DNA of 64,000 bases, taken from NCBI RefSeq assembly GCF_900451005.1, contig NZ_UGIB01000001.1, positions 1,984,001-2,048,000 of the forward strand, in the 5' to 3' direction. This document shows, one piece after another, positions 48,685 to 57,404 of the stretch. The first letter of the stretch is position 1; every line of letters starts with the position of its first letter. Below the pieces are notes generated by a model that saw only the letters and a list, made by a program, of their open reading frames with translations, made no database searches and was not told the origin of the DNA. This stretch comes from Helicobacter fennelliae (lineage in GTDB: Bacteria; Campylobacterota; Campylobacteria; Campylobacterales; Helicobacteraceae). Made by a program: the position numbers and the translations under genes.

Positions 48685-49590
48685 ATGCTTATCTCTGACA
48701 TCACACAAGCAATCGGCAATACACCATTGCTTGAAATCCACAATACACCAATTCCAAATCACAATAAGATTCTAGGCAAATGCGAATATCTCAATCCCGC
48801 TGGAGGCATTAAAGATAGAGTTGGGGTTTTTATGATCGAGCAAGCCCAAAAAAGCGGACTTCTTAACCCATCTAACGTCATCATAGAGCCAACTGCGGGT
48901 AATACAGGACTAGGACTTGCGCTTGGGGCTTTAAAATATGGCTACAAAATTATATTAGTCGTGCCATCAAAATTTTCAATCCAAAAGCAGAATCTAATGA
49001 AAGCACTTGGAGCAGAAATTATCAATACCCCAAAAGAGCTTGGAATACAAGGTGCGATTGACAAAACAAATGAGCTTCTTCTCACAATCCCACAAAGTAT
49101 CTGCCTTAAGCAATTTGAAAACCCAGACAACCCAAAAGCGCATTATCTCACTACCGCACAAGAAATTTATGCAGACTGCAAGAATATTGATTATTTTGTA
49201 TGCGGTGCTGGAAGTGGCGGAAGCTTTAGCGGTATCGCAAAATTTTTAAAAGAGCAGAATCCACACACAAAAACTATCCTTTGTGATCCTGTCGGCTCTA
49301 TCATAGGCGGAGACGATCACACACATATATGCTCCAAAATCGAAGGAATCGGCAATAGCTTTATCCCCACAACTATGGATACAAGCCTTATAGATGATGT
49401 AATCAAAGTAAGCGATCAAGAAGCCTTGCAGGGTGTAAAAATGCTCTGTCAAGAAGGTGTTTTGGCAGGCATTTCATCGGGGGCTTGTTTTGTAGCGAGT
49501 TTAGAACTTGCAAAAAAAGTCAAAGATTCTACTATTATTACGATTTTTTCCGATAAAATTGAGCGGTATTTAGATAGAGAAATTTTTTAA
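48685..49590 (+). CDS. cysK: Cysteine synthase / cystathionine beta-synthase family PLP enzyme
   Basis: A 301-residue fold-type II PLP enzyme. NPAGGIKDRVGVFMIEQA holds the PLP lysine, EPTAGNTGLGLALG is the substrate loop and CGAGSGGSFSG the phosphate loop. It may be O-acetylserine sulfhydrylase or, with the preceding gene, an O-acetylserine-dependent cystathionine beta-synthase (MccA). No CBS regulatory domain. It starts seven bases after the upstream gene. Confidence 0.88.
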   Translation: MLISDITQAIGNTPLLEIHNTPIPNHNKILGKCEYLNPAGGIKDRVGVFMIEQAQKSGLLNPSNVIIEPTAGNTGLGLALGALKYGYKIILVVPSKFSIQKQNLMKALGAEIINTPKELGIQGAIDKTNELLLTIPQSICLKQFENPDNPKAHYLTTAQEIYADCKNIDYFVCGAGSGGSFSGIAKFLKEQNPHTKTILCDPVGSIIGGDDHTHICSKIEGIGNSFIPTTMDTSLIDDVIKVSDQEALQGVKMLCQEGVLAGISSGACFVASLELAKKVKDSTIITIFSDKIERYLDREIF

Positions 49591-49598
49591 GGAATTTT

Positions 49599-50753
49599 AT
49601 GCAAGACACTCCAGAATTTGCGCAAATGCAAACCTTTTTGTTTCCATTTTTGGCGTCATTATTATTTATCGCAATGCATATTGTGATTTATTTTTTGCTT
49701 GTAAGGCGCATATCATCACGAAGGGCATTGTGTAGAATTTATAGCATTATATTGTGGGTTAATATGTGTTTTTGCGTTGTGTATATGTTTATGCGCTCAT
49801 ATATAGTCGCGCCAAAATGGTTATTTATGATTGTCTCTGTTTCTGTGGGAGTGGCTTTTTCGTTTCTCATCGCTGCGCTCATTGCAGCACTTATTGGCAT
49901 TTGTTTGTGGTTTTTCAAAAAAAAGCACCTTCAGCCTAGAATCAAACGCTACATCTTATTTCTTTGCTTCATCTACACAGCCTATGCCATATATCATGGG
50001 CTAGAAGATCCAAAAGTCGAGCGACTTGCCATAGAGCTTCCCAAACTCTCCAAACCACTGAAAGTTATCCAGCTAAGCGACATACATATCGGCGGACTTA
50101 TCGATGATGAACGAGTGGCAAAAATTGTATTTTTAGTCAATCAAGAAAATCCTGACATTATCGCTATAACAGGCGATCTTGTAGATACCAAACTCCAAAA
50201 CGCCCTCTCAAGCCTCCACATCTTACAAGGATTGCGCGCAACTTATGGAACATACTATGTCTTAGGCAATCACGAATACATACACGATGTCGATGATATT
50301 CTCAAAGCCATACAAAAAACAGGAATCAAAGTCTTAATCAATGAAAGCATCACGCTTCCAAATCTTATCAATATCGCAGGAAGTGCGGATTTAATGGGTA
50401 GTAGAGTCAAGTTTTTGGAGCCAGATTTTGAAGCGACTTTTAGCAAAATAGATTCTAGTCTGCCTACACTTTTTTTGACTCATCAGCCAAAAGTCATTGA
50501 AATTATAGATCCAAAGCTCCTCCAAAAAGCCGACTTTTTGCTTACAGGACACACTCATGGCGGACAGATTTTTCCTTTCTCACTTGCTGTTTTATTCCAA
50601 CAACCCTACCTCAAAGGATTGCATAGAATCAGTAGCGGGGCATATATTTATGTAAGCGAAGGTGCAGGATTCTGGGGTCCTCCTATGAGGGCATTTTCAG
50701 ATTCTACGATTACGCTTTTTGATTTTCTACCGCAGCACACAAAGCCAAACTAA
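49599..50753 (+). CDS. Membrane-anchored metallophosphoesterase (YkuE/YaeI-like)
   Basis: Four N-terminal membrane helices (about residues 11-130) precede a calcineurin-like domain: VIQLSDIHIGG (first metal site), ITGDLVD, LGNHEYIHD and LTGHTHGGQIFPF, all intact. GNHE and GHTHGGQ are the metal ligands. Relatives act on UDP-diacylglucosamine or other phosphoesters at the membrane. The exact substrate is unknown. 384 residues. Confidence 0.88.
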   Translation: MQDTPEFAQMQTFLFPFLASLLFIAMHIVIYFLLVRRISSRRALCRIYSIILWVNMCFCVVYMFMRSYIVAPKWLFMIVSVSVGVAFSFLIAALIAALIGICLWFFKKKHLQPRIKRYILFLCFIYTAYAIYHGLEDPKVERLAIELPKLSKPLKVIQLSDIHIGGLIDDERVAKIVFLVNQENPDIIAITGDLVDTKLQNALSSLHILQGLRATYGTYYVLGNHEYIHDVDDILKAIQKTGIKVLINESITLPNLINIAGSADLMGSRVKFLEPDFEATFSKIDSSLPTLFLTHQPKVIEIIDPKLLQKADFLLTGHTHGGQIFPFSLAVLFQQPYLKGLHRISSGAYIYVSEGAGFWGPPMRAFSDSTITLFDFLPQHTKPN

Positions 50754-50762
50754 AGGAGTCAA

Positions 50763-51206
50763 ATGGATTGGATAATGCCTTATTATCAATGGATTAAAGT
50801 CGTGCATATTATAAGCGTAATATGCTGGATGGCGGGGTTATTTTACCTGCCTCGATTATTTGTCTATCACGCCCAAAACAGACAGAATCTAGATTTTGTC
50901 AAAATAATTAAAATCCAAGAACACAAGCTTTTTGCATATATTGCGCGTCCTGCTATGCTTTTTAGCGTTGCAAGCGGACTGGCTTTGCTTTGGCTGTATG
51001 CTGATATTTTCAAAAGTGGGCTGTGGATTCACATTAAACTTTTATCTGCGATACTTCTTTTGATTTTTCACATTGTGTGTGGCATTTTTGTTACACGATT
51101 TCGACACAATCTTTGCACTTTAAGCGAGAGGTTTTTTCGTGTTTTTAATGAGATTCCCACGATTTTAATGATTATAATCGTCATTTGTGCGGTTATAAAG
51201 TTTTAA
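50763..51206 (+). CDS. hemJ: Protoporphyrinogen IX oxidase HemJ
   Basis: HemJ oxidises protoporphyrinogen IX to protoporphyrin IX in the membrane. 147 residues with four helices. WIKVVHIISVICWMAGLFYLPRLFVYH contains the conserved His and the W-M-A-G-L-F-Y-L-P-R pattern. RPAMLFSVASGLALL and HIKLLSAILLLIFH follow. AAGGAGTCAA precedes the ATG. Confidence 0.9.
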   Translation: MDWIMPYYQWIKVVHIISVICWMAGLFYLPRLFVYHAQNRQNLDFVKIIKIQEHKLFAYIARPAMLFSVASGLALLWLYADIFKSGLWIHIKLLSAILLLIFHIVCGIFVTRFRHNLCTLSERFFRVFNEIPTILMIIIVICAVIKF

Positions 51207-51215
51207 GGAGGAATG

Positions 51216-52664
51216 ATGAAACTTTGGGGTGGAAGATTTGAAGAGGGTTCAAGCGCGCTTTTGGAGCGATTTAATGCCTCAATTACTTTTGACAAAAAAC
51301 TTTACCGATACGATATTTTAGGCTCATTAGCACATGCCAAAATGCTTCATTCAATCAAGATTCTAAACGACAAAGAATATGCTGATATATGTCATGGCTT
51401 ACAAGAGATAGAATCTGAAATTAGCAATGGAGAATTTACATTCAACATAAGCGATGAAGATATACACATGGCAATAGAATCTGCCCTCACCCAAAAAATA
51501 GGTCAAGCAGGCAAAAAGCTTCATACTGCGCGCTCAAGAAACGATCAAGTCGCGCTTGATTTTAGAATGTATGTGCTTGATAGCAACTACAATATACGCC
51601 AACAAATCCTTGAACTCATAGAAGTAATTATCACTCTAGCCAAATCCCATACCAAAACGCTTATGCCGGGTATGACGCATCTTCAGCACGCCCAACCTAT
51701 TAATTTTGGATTCCACCTTGTGGCGTGGTGCTGTGCTTTGAAGCGCGATATTGAGCGACTAGAATCTAGCTTTGTGCGTAATAACTTTATGCCTCTTGGT
51801 TCAGGTGCGCTTGCAGGCACGCCTTATGAAACAGATAGAGAGATGATCGCGCGTGAGCTTGGATTCAAAGCTCCCACGCTTAATGCTATGGATTCTGTGA
51901 GTGATAGAGACTTTGCGCTTGATGTGCTGTATGATTTGGCAATGCTTGGAATGCATATCTCGCGCATTGCCGAAGAGCTTGTGCTATGGAGTAGTTATGA
52001 ATTTAAATTCATCACCATTAGCGATAAATACGCTACTGGAAGCTCGATTATGCCACAGAAAAAAAACCCCGATGTCCCCGAGCTTGTGCGCGGAAAAAGC
52101 GGACGCTTATATGGCAATCTCATAAGCCTACTTGTCGTGATGAAATCACTCCCTCTTGCTTACAATAAAGACACACAAGAGGACAAAGAGCCTGTATTTG
52201 ATAGTGTCGAAAATATCACCATAAGCCTTGAAATCCTCAAAGAAACACTAAAAACCCTCACAATCAATAAAGACAATATGCTTAAAGCTTGCAAAATAGG
52301 GCATTTAAGTGCGACTGATTTGGCGGATTTTTTGGTAAAAACTTCAAACATTCCATTCCGACAAGCACACCACATCACAGGAAAAATTGTCGCGTATGCA
52401 GAATCTAAACATTGCGATATAAGCGATTTAAGCGAAGATGAAATCATAGGGCTTGATCCTACAATCAAAAGTGGCATTAAAGAAGTGCTTGATATAGCGC
52501 ATTCAATGGAATCTAGAAAGAGTCTTGGCGGCACTTCAAGCACGCAAACAATGCAGCAAATATGCACTCTTGAAACTTGGCTTCAAAGCACAAAAGATAC
52601 CATACCAAATACCAAACCCACATACACACAACACATAAGCACATCAAACAACCCATCAAAATAA
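51216..52664 (+). CDS. argH: Argininosuccinate lyase
   Basis: ArgH cleaves argininosuccinate to arginine and fumarate. The N-terminus [11 protein letters not shown], the block [23 protein letters not shown] (family signature) and [15 protein letters not shown] are diagnostic. AAGGAGG at 51205-51211 is better spaced for ATG 51216 than for the adjacent ATG 51213. The C-terminus has an extra ~25-residue polar tail. Confidence 0.95.
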   Translation: MKLWGGRFEEGSSALLERFNASITFDKKLYRYDILGSLAHAKMLHSIKILNDKEYADICHGLQEIESEISNGEFTFNISDEDIHMAIESALTQKIGQAGKKLHTARSRNDQVALDFRMYVLDSNYNIRQQILELIEVIITLAKSHTKTLMPGMTHLQHAQPINFGFHLVAWCCALKRDIERLESSFVRNNFMPLGSGALAGTPYETDREMIARELGFKAPTLNAMDSVSDRDFALDVLYDLAMLGMHISRIAEELVLWSSYEFKFITISDKYATGSSIMPQKKNPDVPELVRGKSGRLYGNLISLLVVMKSLPLAYNKDTQEDKEPVFDSVENITISLEILKETLKTLTINKDNMLKACKIGHLSATDLADFLVKTSNIPFRQAHHITGKIVAYAESKHCDISDLSEDEIIGLDPTIKSGIKEVLDIAHSMESRKSLGGTSSTQTMQQICTLETWLQSTKDTIPNTKPTYTQHISTSNNPSK

Positions 52665-52686
52665 AAGCACAACAAAAGGAATACCC

Positions 52687-53400
52687 ATGGATAAGCAACA
52701 TCAAATCATTGAGATGTTTGATACAATCGCCAAAGATTATGATAAGGCAAATCATATTTTGAGTTTGGGTATTGATATTTTATGGCGCACAGACGCGTGC
52801 AAAAGAGCATTTAAGCTTATACAGACGCCAAAGATTGATTGCATTCTTGATGTGGCTTGTGGCACGGGAGATATGATGATCCAATGGCAAAAACAAGCCC
52901 AAAAACACCATATCCATATAGATTCTCTCATTGGTGCTGATCCTTCAGTCAAAATGCTAGAGCTTGCCAAGCACAAAGTCAAAAATGCACAATTCATCAC
53001 CACCGAAGCGACAAATCTAGCTAAGATTCCAGATTCTAGTGTGGATATAGTCTCCATTACTTATGGATTGCGTAATGTGCTTGATTATCCAATGGCTTTG
53101 AGCGAATTTTCTCGTGTGCTCAAACATGGCGGACTACTTGTTGTTTTGGATTTTTTCAAAAAACAAAGCCCCACACTTCTTGATAAATGCGTAGGATTCT
53201 ACACAAAAAAAATGCTTCCTCTCATCGGCGGACTCATCTCAAAAAACTATCAAGCCTATGCTTATCTACCAGAATCTATGGAGTGCTTTATCAGCCCGCA
53301 AGACCTCACTACACATTTTCAAAAAGTCGGAATCAAACCACACACAATCAAAGGATACAGCGCAAATATTTCACATCTTGTGCTAGGAGTCAAGTCGTAA
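52687..53400 (+). CDS. ubiE: Demethylmenaquinone methyltransferase
   Basis: Methylates demethylmenaquinone to menaquinone using S-adenosylmethionine. Visible: MFDTIAKDYDKANHILSLGIDILWR, DVACGTGDMMIQW (SAM loop), SVDIVSITYGLRNVLDYPMALSEFSRVLKHGGLLVVLDF. 237 residues. Only menaquinone is expected in this group, so the ubiquinone role is unlikely. Its end overlaps the convergent dapF by 18 bases. Confidence 0.93.
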   Translation: MDKQHQIIEMFDTIAKDYDKANHILSLGIDILWRTDACKRAFKLIQTPKIDCILDVACGTGDMMIQWQKQAQKHHIHIDSLIGADPSVKMLELAKHKVKNAQFITTEATNLAKIPDSSVDIVSITYGLRNVLDYPMALSEFSRVLKHGGLLVVLDFFKKQSPTLLDKCVGFYTKKMLPLIGGLISKNYQAYAYLPESMECFISPQDLTTHFQKVGIKPHTIKGYSANISHLVLGVKS

Positions 53401-54237
53401 ATATTTGTCAAACACATCTGCTACTTGACATATCCCAACTAACATAATCGCGCCCTTGAGATACACTTCACAGCCCTTATTCTTATCATCACTGCTATTG
53501 TCTTTGCCATTGCTTGTGTGTTTATCATTATCTTTGATACTAATCTCCACAGCTTCACGACTTGGTGGAATCACTTTTAGATTCTGCTCTAACCCAAAAA
53601 AGCGATTTCCAATCACCCCACTTGCAGCCATTCCTGTCCCGCAAGCCAAAGTTATATCCTCAACGCCCCGCTCATAAGTGCAAACTTGCAGAGTTTGTGA
53701 ATCAATCTTATAAGCAAAATTCACATTTGCGTTATATCGTTCCCGCAATGTTTTCATAAGTTTAGTTTTTTGCGTTGGAATGTGGCTACTAGATTCTACA
53801 AAACACACCAAATGAGGCACGCCTGTATCGACAAAATACCACTGCCTTTGCATATCATCTTCTTGTATTTGCCCAATAGATTCTAATGCCTTGTATGCAC
53901 CCAAATTGCTTGATACAATTAAGCCCTCAACATTAACTCTAATCTCTCCTGCCCCACTCAAAAAGCTATGAGCCTTTGGAGCTAATCCCAAAGAATACGC
54001 ATAATGTGCCACACATCGCGAGGCATTCCCACACATACTTGCATAGCTTCCATCAGCGTTATAAAAATCCCATTCATACGCATAATGCTCATTTGGCAAA
54101 AGCACCACCAACCCATCAGCACCTATGCCACTAAAACGATTACATAATGCTTGGGCTAATTGTTGGTAGTTTTTTTTGACAAATGAGTGAAAAATCAAAA
54201 AATCATTTCCGCTCGCACAATATTTATAAACAACCAT
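53383..54237 (-). CDS. dapF: Diaminopimelate epimerase
   Basis: Converts LL- to meso-diaminopimelate for lysine and peptidoglycan. ATG 54237 with GGAG at the right distance is chosen; an in-frame TTG lies 12 bases earlier. The two catalytic Cys are in YASMCGNASRCVAHYA and DITLACGTGMAASG. 284 residues. Between about 240 and 260 is a Lys/Asp/Ser/Asn-rich insertion (DKHTSNGKDNSSDDKNKG). Confidence 0.93.
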   Translation of the reverse strand: MVVYKYCASGNDFLIFHSFVKKNYQQLAQALCNRFSGIGADGLVVLLPNEHYAYEWDFYNADGSYASMCGNASRCVAHYAYSLGLAPKAHSFLSGAGEIRVNVEGLIVSSNLGAYKALESIGQIQEDDMQRQWYFVDTGVPHLVCFVESSSHIPTQKTKLMKTLRERYNANVNFAYKIDSQTLQVCTYERGVEDITLACGTGMAASGVIGNRFFGLEQNLKVIPPSREAVEISIKDNDKHTSNGKDNSSDDKNKGCEVYLKGAIMLVGICQVADVFDKYLRLDS

Positions 54238-54325
54238 TCTACACTCCAAATTAACTTAGACTTAAGACGAAATACTCTACAATTTTGGACTTTTACATTC
54301 TCACTAAAGGCATAAAGGACGATAA

Positions 54326-54838
54326 ATGAAAGAAATTATACTTATGACAAATAAATATAACAAAACCGCAAACGCGCAAATGATAGACATTTTGCAAACT
54401 CTTGATAAAGAGATACTTTATAAAGATATGGGGCTTTTTGAAAAGTCAATCATCGGCGTTGTCGCGCATTATACTTCCGCAGACGCGAGCTTTTTTGGAG
54501 ATTATTTTGCAAGATTCTGTGCCACTCCTCCAGAATCTAATGTCAAACATTTTCTCAAAGCACCTTTTGTGCTCAATGATGAATACCTCAATAATCCACA
54601 AAAGCTCTTTGAAGCACGCGCTTATATTGATAAATACATCACAGAAGTTGTTGAAAATATCAATGATTATGCAAGCATAAAATCAGTAGCATTTCCTTGG
54701 GGTGAAATGAGTAAGCCTGTATATCAATTTATCCTCTCAATCCTAAATCACGCGATTCATCATCGAGGCATGATAGCAGCAGCACTTGATATACTCAAGA
54801 TAGAAAATGACTTCAATGGACGAATGCTCGTGCTCTAA
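54326..54838 (+). CDS. DinB-superfamily protein
   Basis: A 170-residue four-helix protein with His residues at GVVAHYTSADASFFGDYF and LNHAIHHRGMIAAALDIL, the HxxxH-type metal-site pattern of the DinB/YfiT fold. The end KIENDFNGRMLVL matches DinB-like proteins that finish with a short NDF segment. Family functions include metal-dependent thiol transferases. The specific role is unknown. Its stop overlaps the next start (TAATG). Confidence 0.75.
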   Translation: MKEIILMTNKYNKTANAQMIDILQTLDKEILYKDMGLFEKSIIGVVAHYTSADASFFGDYFARFCATPPESNVKHFLKAPFVLNDEYLNNPQKLFEARAYIDKYITEVVENINDYASIKSVAFPWGEMSKPVYQFILSILNHAIHHRGMIAAALDILKIENDFNGRMLVL

Positions 54839-55872
54839 TGAATACAAAAGTATTTTTTGGTATCGTTTTTTGTATCGCTCTGTATTTAATGGGCGTGCTA
54901 TATTATTCTTTTTTGTATGATATTGTTGTCGCGCTATTGCTTTGTATCGCGACATATTGGATCAAAAATTATTTTGATACATTCATCAAAAATGAGATTC
55001 TCACTTCGATTTTGAGTGTTTGTGCGCTCCTTATGATTGTTTTGATTCCACTATATTTTATCATCTATCGAGGCATACTCTCTTTGAGCCATATCAAAGA
55101 TCAAACTGAAATATGGATACAAACAATCAAACACATGCTTATCACGCTTAATGATTATTTTCCATTTTTGCAAATCCAAGAACTCACCAAAAATCTCTCA
55201 TTCTCATCAATCGCCTCGTATGCGACAAGTATCGGCACATATATTGGCAAAGGCAGTGTAAATTTCACGCTAGATTTTGGCTTTATTGTGATTTTTTTGT
55301 TTGTGTTTTTCTTGTATGGGCGCAGAGGATATGTGTATATCAAAAAACTTCTACCATTTCAAGAACACCAAATCAACCAAATCGCCTTAGATGTGAGCGG
55401 GGTTTTGCGGATTGTGTTTTTTTCTACGATTTTAAATGTGCTATTACAAGGGTTTGCGTTTGGGATTGCGGCTCATTTTTTGGGATTAGATGGAATCTTG
55501 CTTGGCATATTGTATGGATTCTGCTCGATGATTCCTGTTGTTGGCGGGGTTTTGGTATGGCTTCCTTGTGCGTTTTTTTTATATACCCAATCACACATTA
55601 TCGGGGCTATTTTCCTTGCTTTATATAGTCTGATTTTTATTGGATTTTTTATTGACAATATCATCAAGCCATTTCTCATTGGTATCGTCAATCGCAAGCT
55701 CCTTACAAAGCCATTGCAGATTAATGAATTTATTATATTTTTTGCGATTTTTGCTGGGCTTGGGGCGTTTGGATTCTGGGGGATTGTGATAGGTCCAGCG
55801 ATCACGGCGTTTTTTATCGTTATGCTTAGAATCTATGAGCGAGACTTTGCTCCCATACACAAACAAAAGTAA
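54838..55872 (+). CDS. AI-2E family transporter
   Basis: A 344-residue membrane protein with about eight helices. FGIAAHFLGLDGILLGILYGFCSMIPVVGGVLVWLPCAFFLY, IIKPFLIGIVNRKLL and FGFWGIVIGPAITAFFIVMLRIYE are typical of the AI-2E (PerM/YdiK/YhhT) family. Known members export autoinducer-2 or act as ion antiporters. It is translationally coupled to the DinB-like gene. Confidence 0.85.
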   Translation: MNTKVFFGIVFCIALYLMGVLYYSFLYDIVVALLLCIATYWIKNYFDTFIKNEILTSILSVCALLMIVLIPLYFIIYRGILSLSHIKDQTEIWIQTIKHMLITLNDYFPFLQIQELTKNLSFSSIASYATSIGTYIGKGSVNFTLDFGFIVIFLFVFFLYGRRGYVYIKKLLPFQEHQINQIALDVSGVLRIVFFSTILNVLLQGFAFGIAAHFLGLDGILLGILYGFCSMIPVVGGVLVWLPCAFFLYTQSHIIGAIFLALYSLIFIGFFIDNIIKPFLIGIVNRKLLTKPLQINEFIIFFAIFAGLGAFGFWGIVIGPAITAFFIVMLRIYERDFAPIHKQK

Positions 55873-55902
55873 AATCTAACTTCATTTAAAATAAACGAAG
55901 AG

Positions 55903-56498
55903 ATGAAAGCTAAACAAAGAAAAAATGATAATCTCAAAATTGATAATGACAGGCAGAATATACTATTTGAATTTAAGCACAAGGTATTTATTTTAGATAC
56001 TCTTTATCAGTATTTTATATTATTTATGGCTTTATTTATTTCATTGGCACCAAGCCAACTGATATAGTTTTATCTTTTTTTATGTTTATGATTACTCTTC
56101 CTCTTGTATTTTATTATTGTAGGATTTTATTTTATAACCGCAAGAACAAAGTTTATGTTACAGAACAAGGCATAGGCTTTGAAAAAAGAGTTTGGTTTAA
56201 AATTCAAAAAAAAAAATTTTTTAGATTTGGAGAAATTGGCTTAAAAGTTTTTACCTTTGGATTATCAAATCAAAGTGCTGAAATTTTCATCATCTATCCT
56301 TTTGCATATAAAGAGCCAAAAAGATTTAATTTTGTGCCAAAGCAGTAAAAAAAGTTGTTATACAAGGATATGTATATAATGGCTTAGAAAAAGAATTTTT
56401 TGTTTTTTTTACGCCAAAAGACTAAACAAGCCCTATAAAATATAAGCGATGAAGAATTAAAAAGCAAGATAAAACATTACAATGAAAGGGAGTTATAA
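55903..56498 (+). pseudogene. Eroded gene for a small membrane protein, several frameshifts
   Basis: Pieces of one plausible protein lie in successive frames. 55903-56067 reads MKAKQRKNDNLKIDNDRQ...YQYFILFMALFI. 56040-56348 reads GTKPTDIVLSFFMFMITLPLVFYY...VYVTEQGIGFEKRV. From about 56336, AVKKVVIQGYVYNGLEKEFFVFF appears in another frame, and SDEELKSKIKHYNEREL ends at 56498 in a further one. Two membrane segments and a beta-rich tail are recognisable. No family is recognised. Sequencing error could mimic some of the breaks. Confidence 0.6.
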
Positions 56499-56513
56499 TG
56501 CAAGATTTTACGC

Positions 56514-56981
56514 TTACCATTCAAATATTGTTTTGACTTTTTTTAATTCACTATATGCAAAATCTCTGTATTTATCATTTTGATTCGCGCTAGATTCCAA
56601 CATAACTTGTATGCCTTCATCATTTGCGCTTTGCAGTGTAGCTTCAATTTCTGTTTTATCCATAAGTTTGATATGTATTTTTTCGCCGATAGAAAGTCGA
56701 AAATGTCGAAGAGTCTTTAAAATCCTCTCAACGCCTGGCGAACTCACTTCAAGCACATACGAATCTAAAGACAGATCTTTTGTATCCAAAAATGGCGAAA
56801 TATTTTCTGAAACTTTTTCGCACTGATGAAGCGTAGTCGCACCATTATTAGAGATAATGCTTATACGCAAAATATTATGACTATTCTCTTTCACCCAGCT
56901 TATATCATATAGCTGACAATCACAAGCTGTGATTATAGATTCTAGATCCGCAAAAACCTCTTCATTTACTGCTGTCTGCAT
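56514..56981 (-). CDS. rimP: Ribosome maturation factor RimP
   Basis: RimP assists 30S assembly. 155 residues with CQLYDISWVKENSHNILRISIISNNGATTLHQCEKVSENISPFLD and the diagnostic YVLEVSSPGVERIL. It lies 15 bases downstream of rbfA in an infB-rbfA-rimP unit. Start AGGCAGGATATG. Confidence 0.9.
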   Translation of the reverse strand: MQTAVNEEVFADLESIITACDCQLYDISWVKENSHNILRISIISNNGATTLHQCEKVSENISPFLDTKDLSLDSYVLEVSSPGVERILKTLRHFRLSIGEKIHIKLMDKTEIEATLQSANDEGIQVMLESSANQNDKYRDFAYSELKKVKTIFEW

Positions 56982-56996
56982 ATCCTGCCTTTATAG

Positions 56997-57389
56997 TTAT
57001 TTATTCTTTTTGTTTGTGTGTTTTAGTTTTTCTTCATTAAATTTTTCTTCATTGAGTTTTTCTTCATTGATCTGCCGAAAAATCGCCTCTATGCCTTGAG
57101 ATTTTTCTAAGCTCTCATCGATGACAAACTGCAAATGCGGACATTTAAACCAACCACTATTACTCAATACATATTCACGCAAAATTCCCTCTGCTTTTTT
57201 GAGAATCTTAAGTGTCGCAAGCGCGTCTTGATTGTCAATTTGCACAAACACTTTTGCATTATATTTGCCCTTTGAGCATTCCACATCAGTGATACTTACG
57301 CTATTTATCCGCTCATCATCTAAATGGCTCAAAGCCTCTATAAGCAATTCCTTAAGCATTGAGCGCATTCTCTCAAGTTTGACTGACAT
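56997..57389 (-). CDS. rbfA: Ribosome-binding factor A
   Basis: RbfA is a KH-like cold-shock factor for 16S 5'-end maturation. 130 residues: LERMRSMLKELLIEALSHLDDERINSVSITDVECSKGKYNAKVFVQI, then HLQFVIDESLEKSQGIEAIFRQI. The C-terminal tail repeats NEEKLNEEKFNEEKL, a short imperfect peptide repeat. It lies 15 bases after infB. Confidence 0.9.
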   Translation of the reverse strand: MSVKLERMRSMLKELLIEALSHLDDERINSVSITDVECSKGKYNAKVFVQIDNQDALATLKILKKAEGILREYVLSNSGWFKCPHLQFVIDESLEKSQGIEAIFRQINEEKLNEEKFNEEKLKHTNKKNK

Positions 57390-57404
57390 ACCTTGTGTCC
57401 CTTA

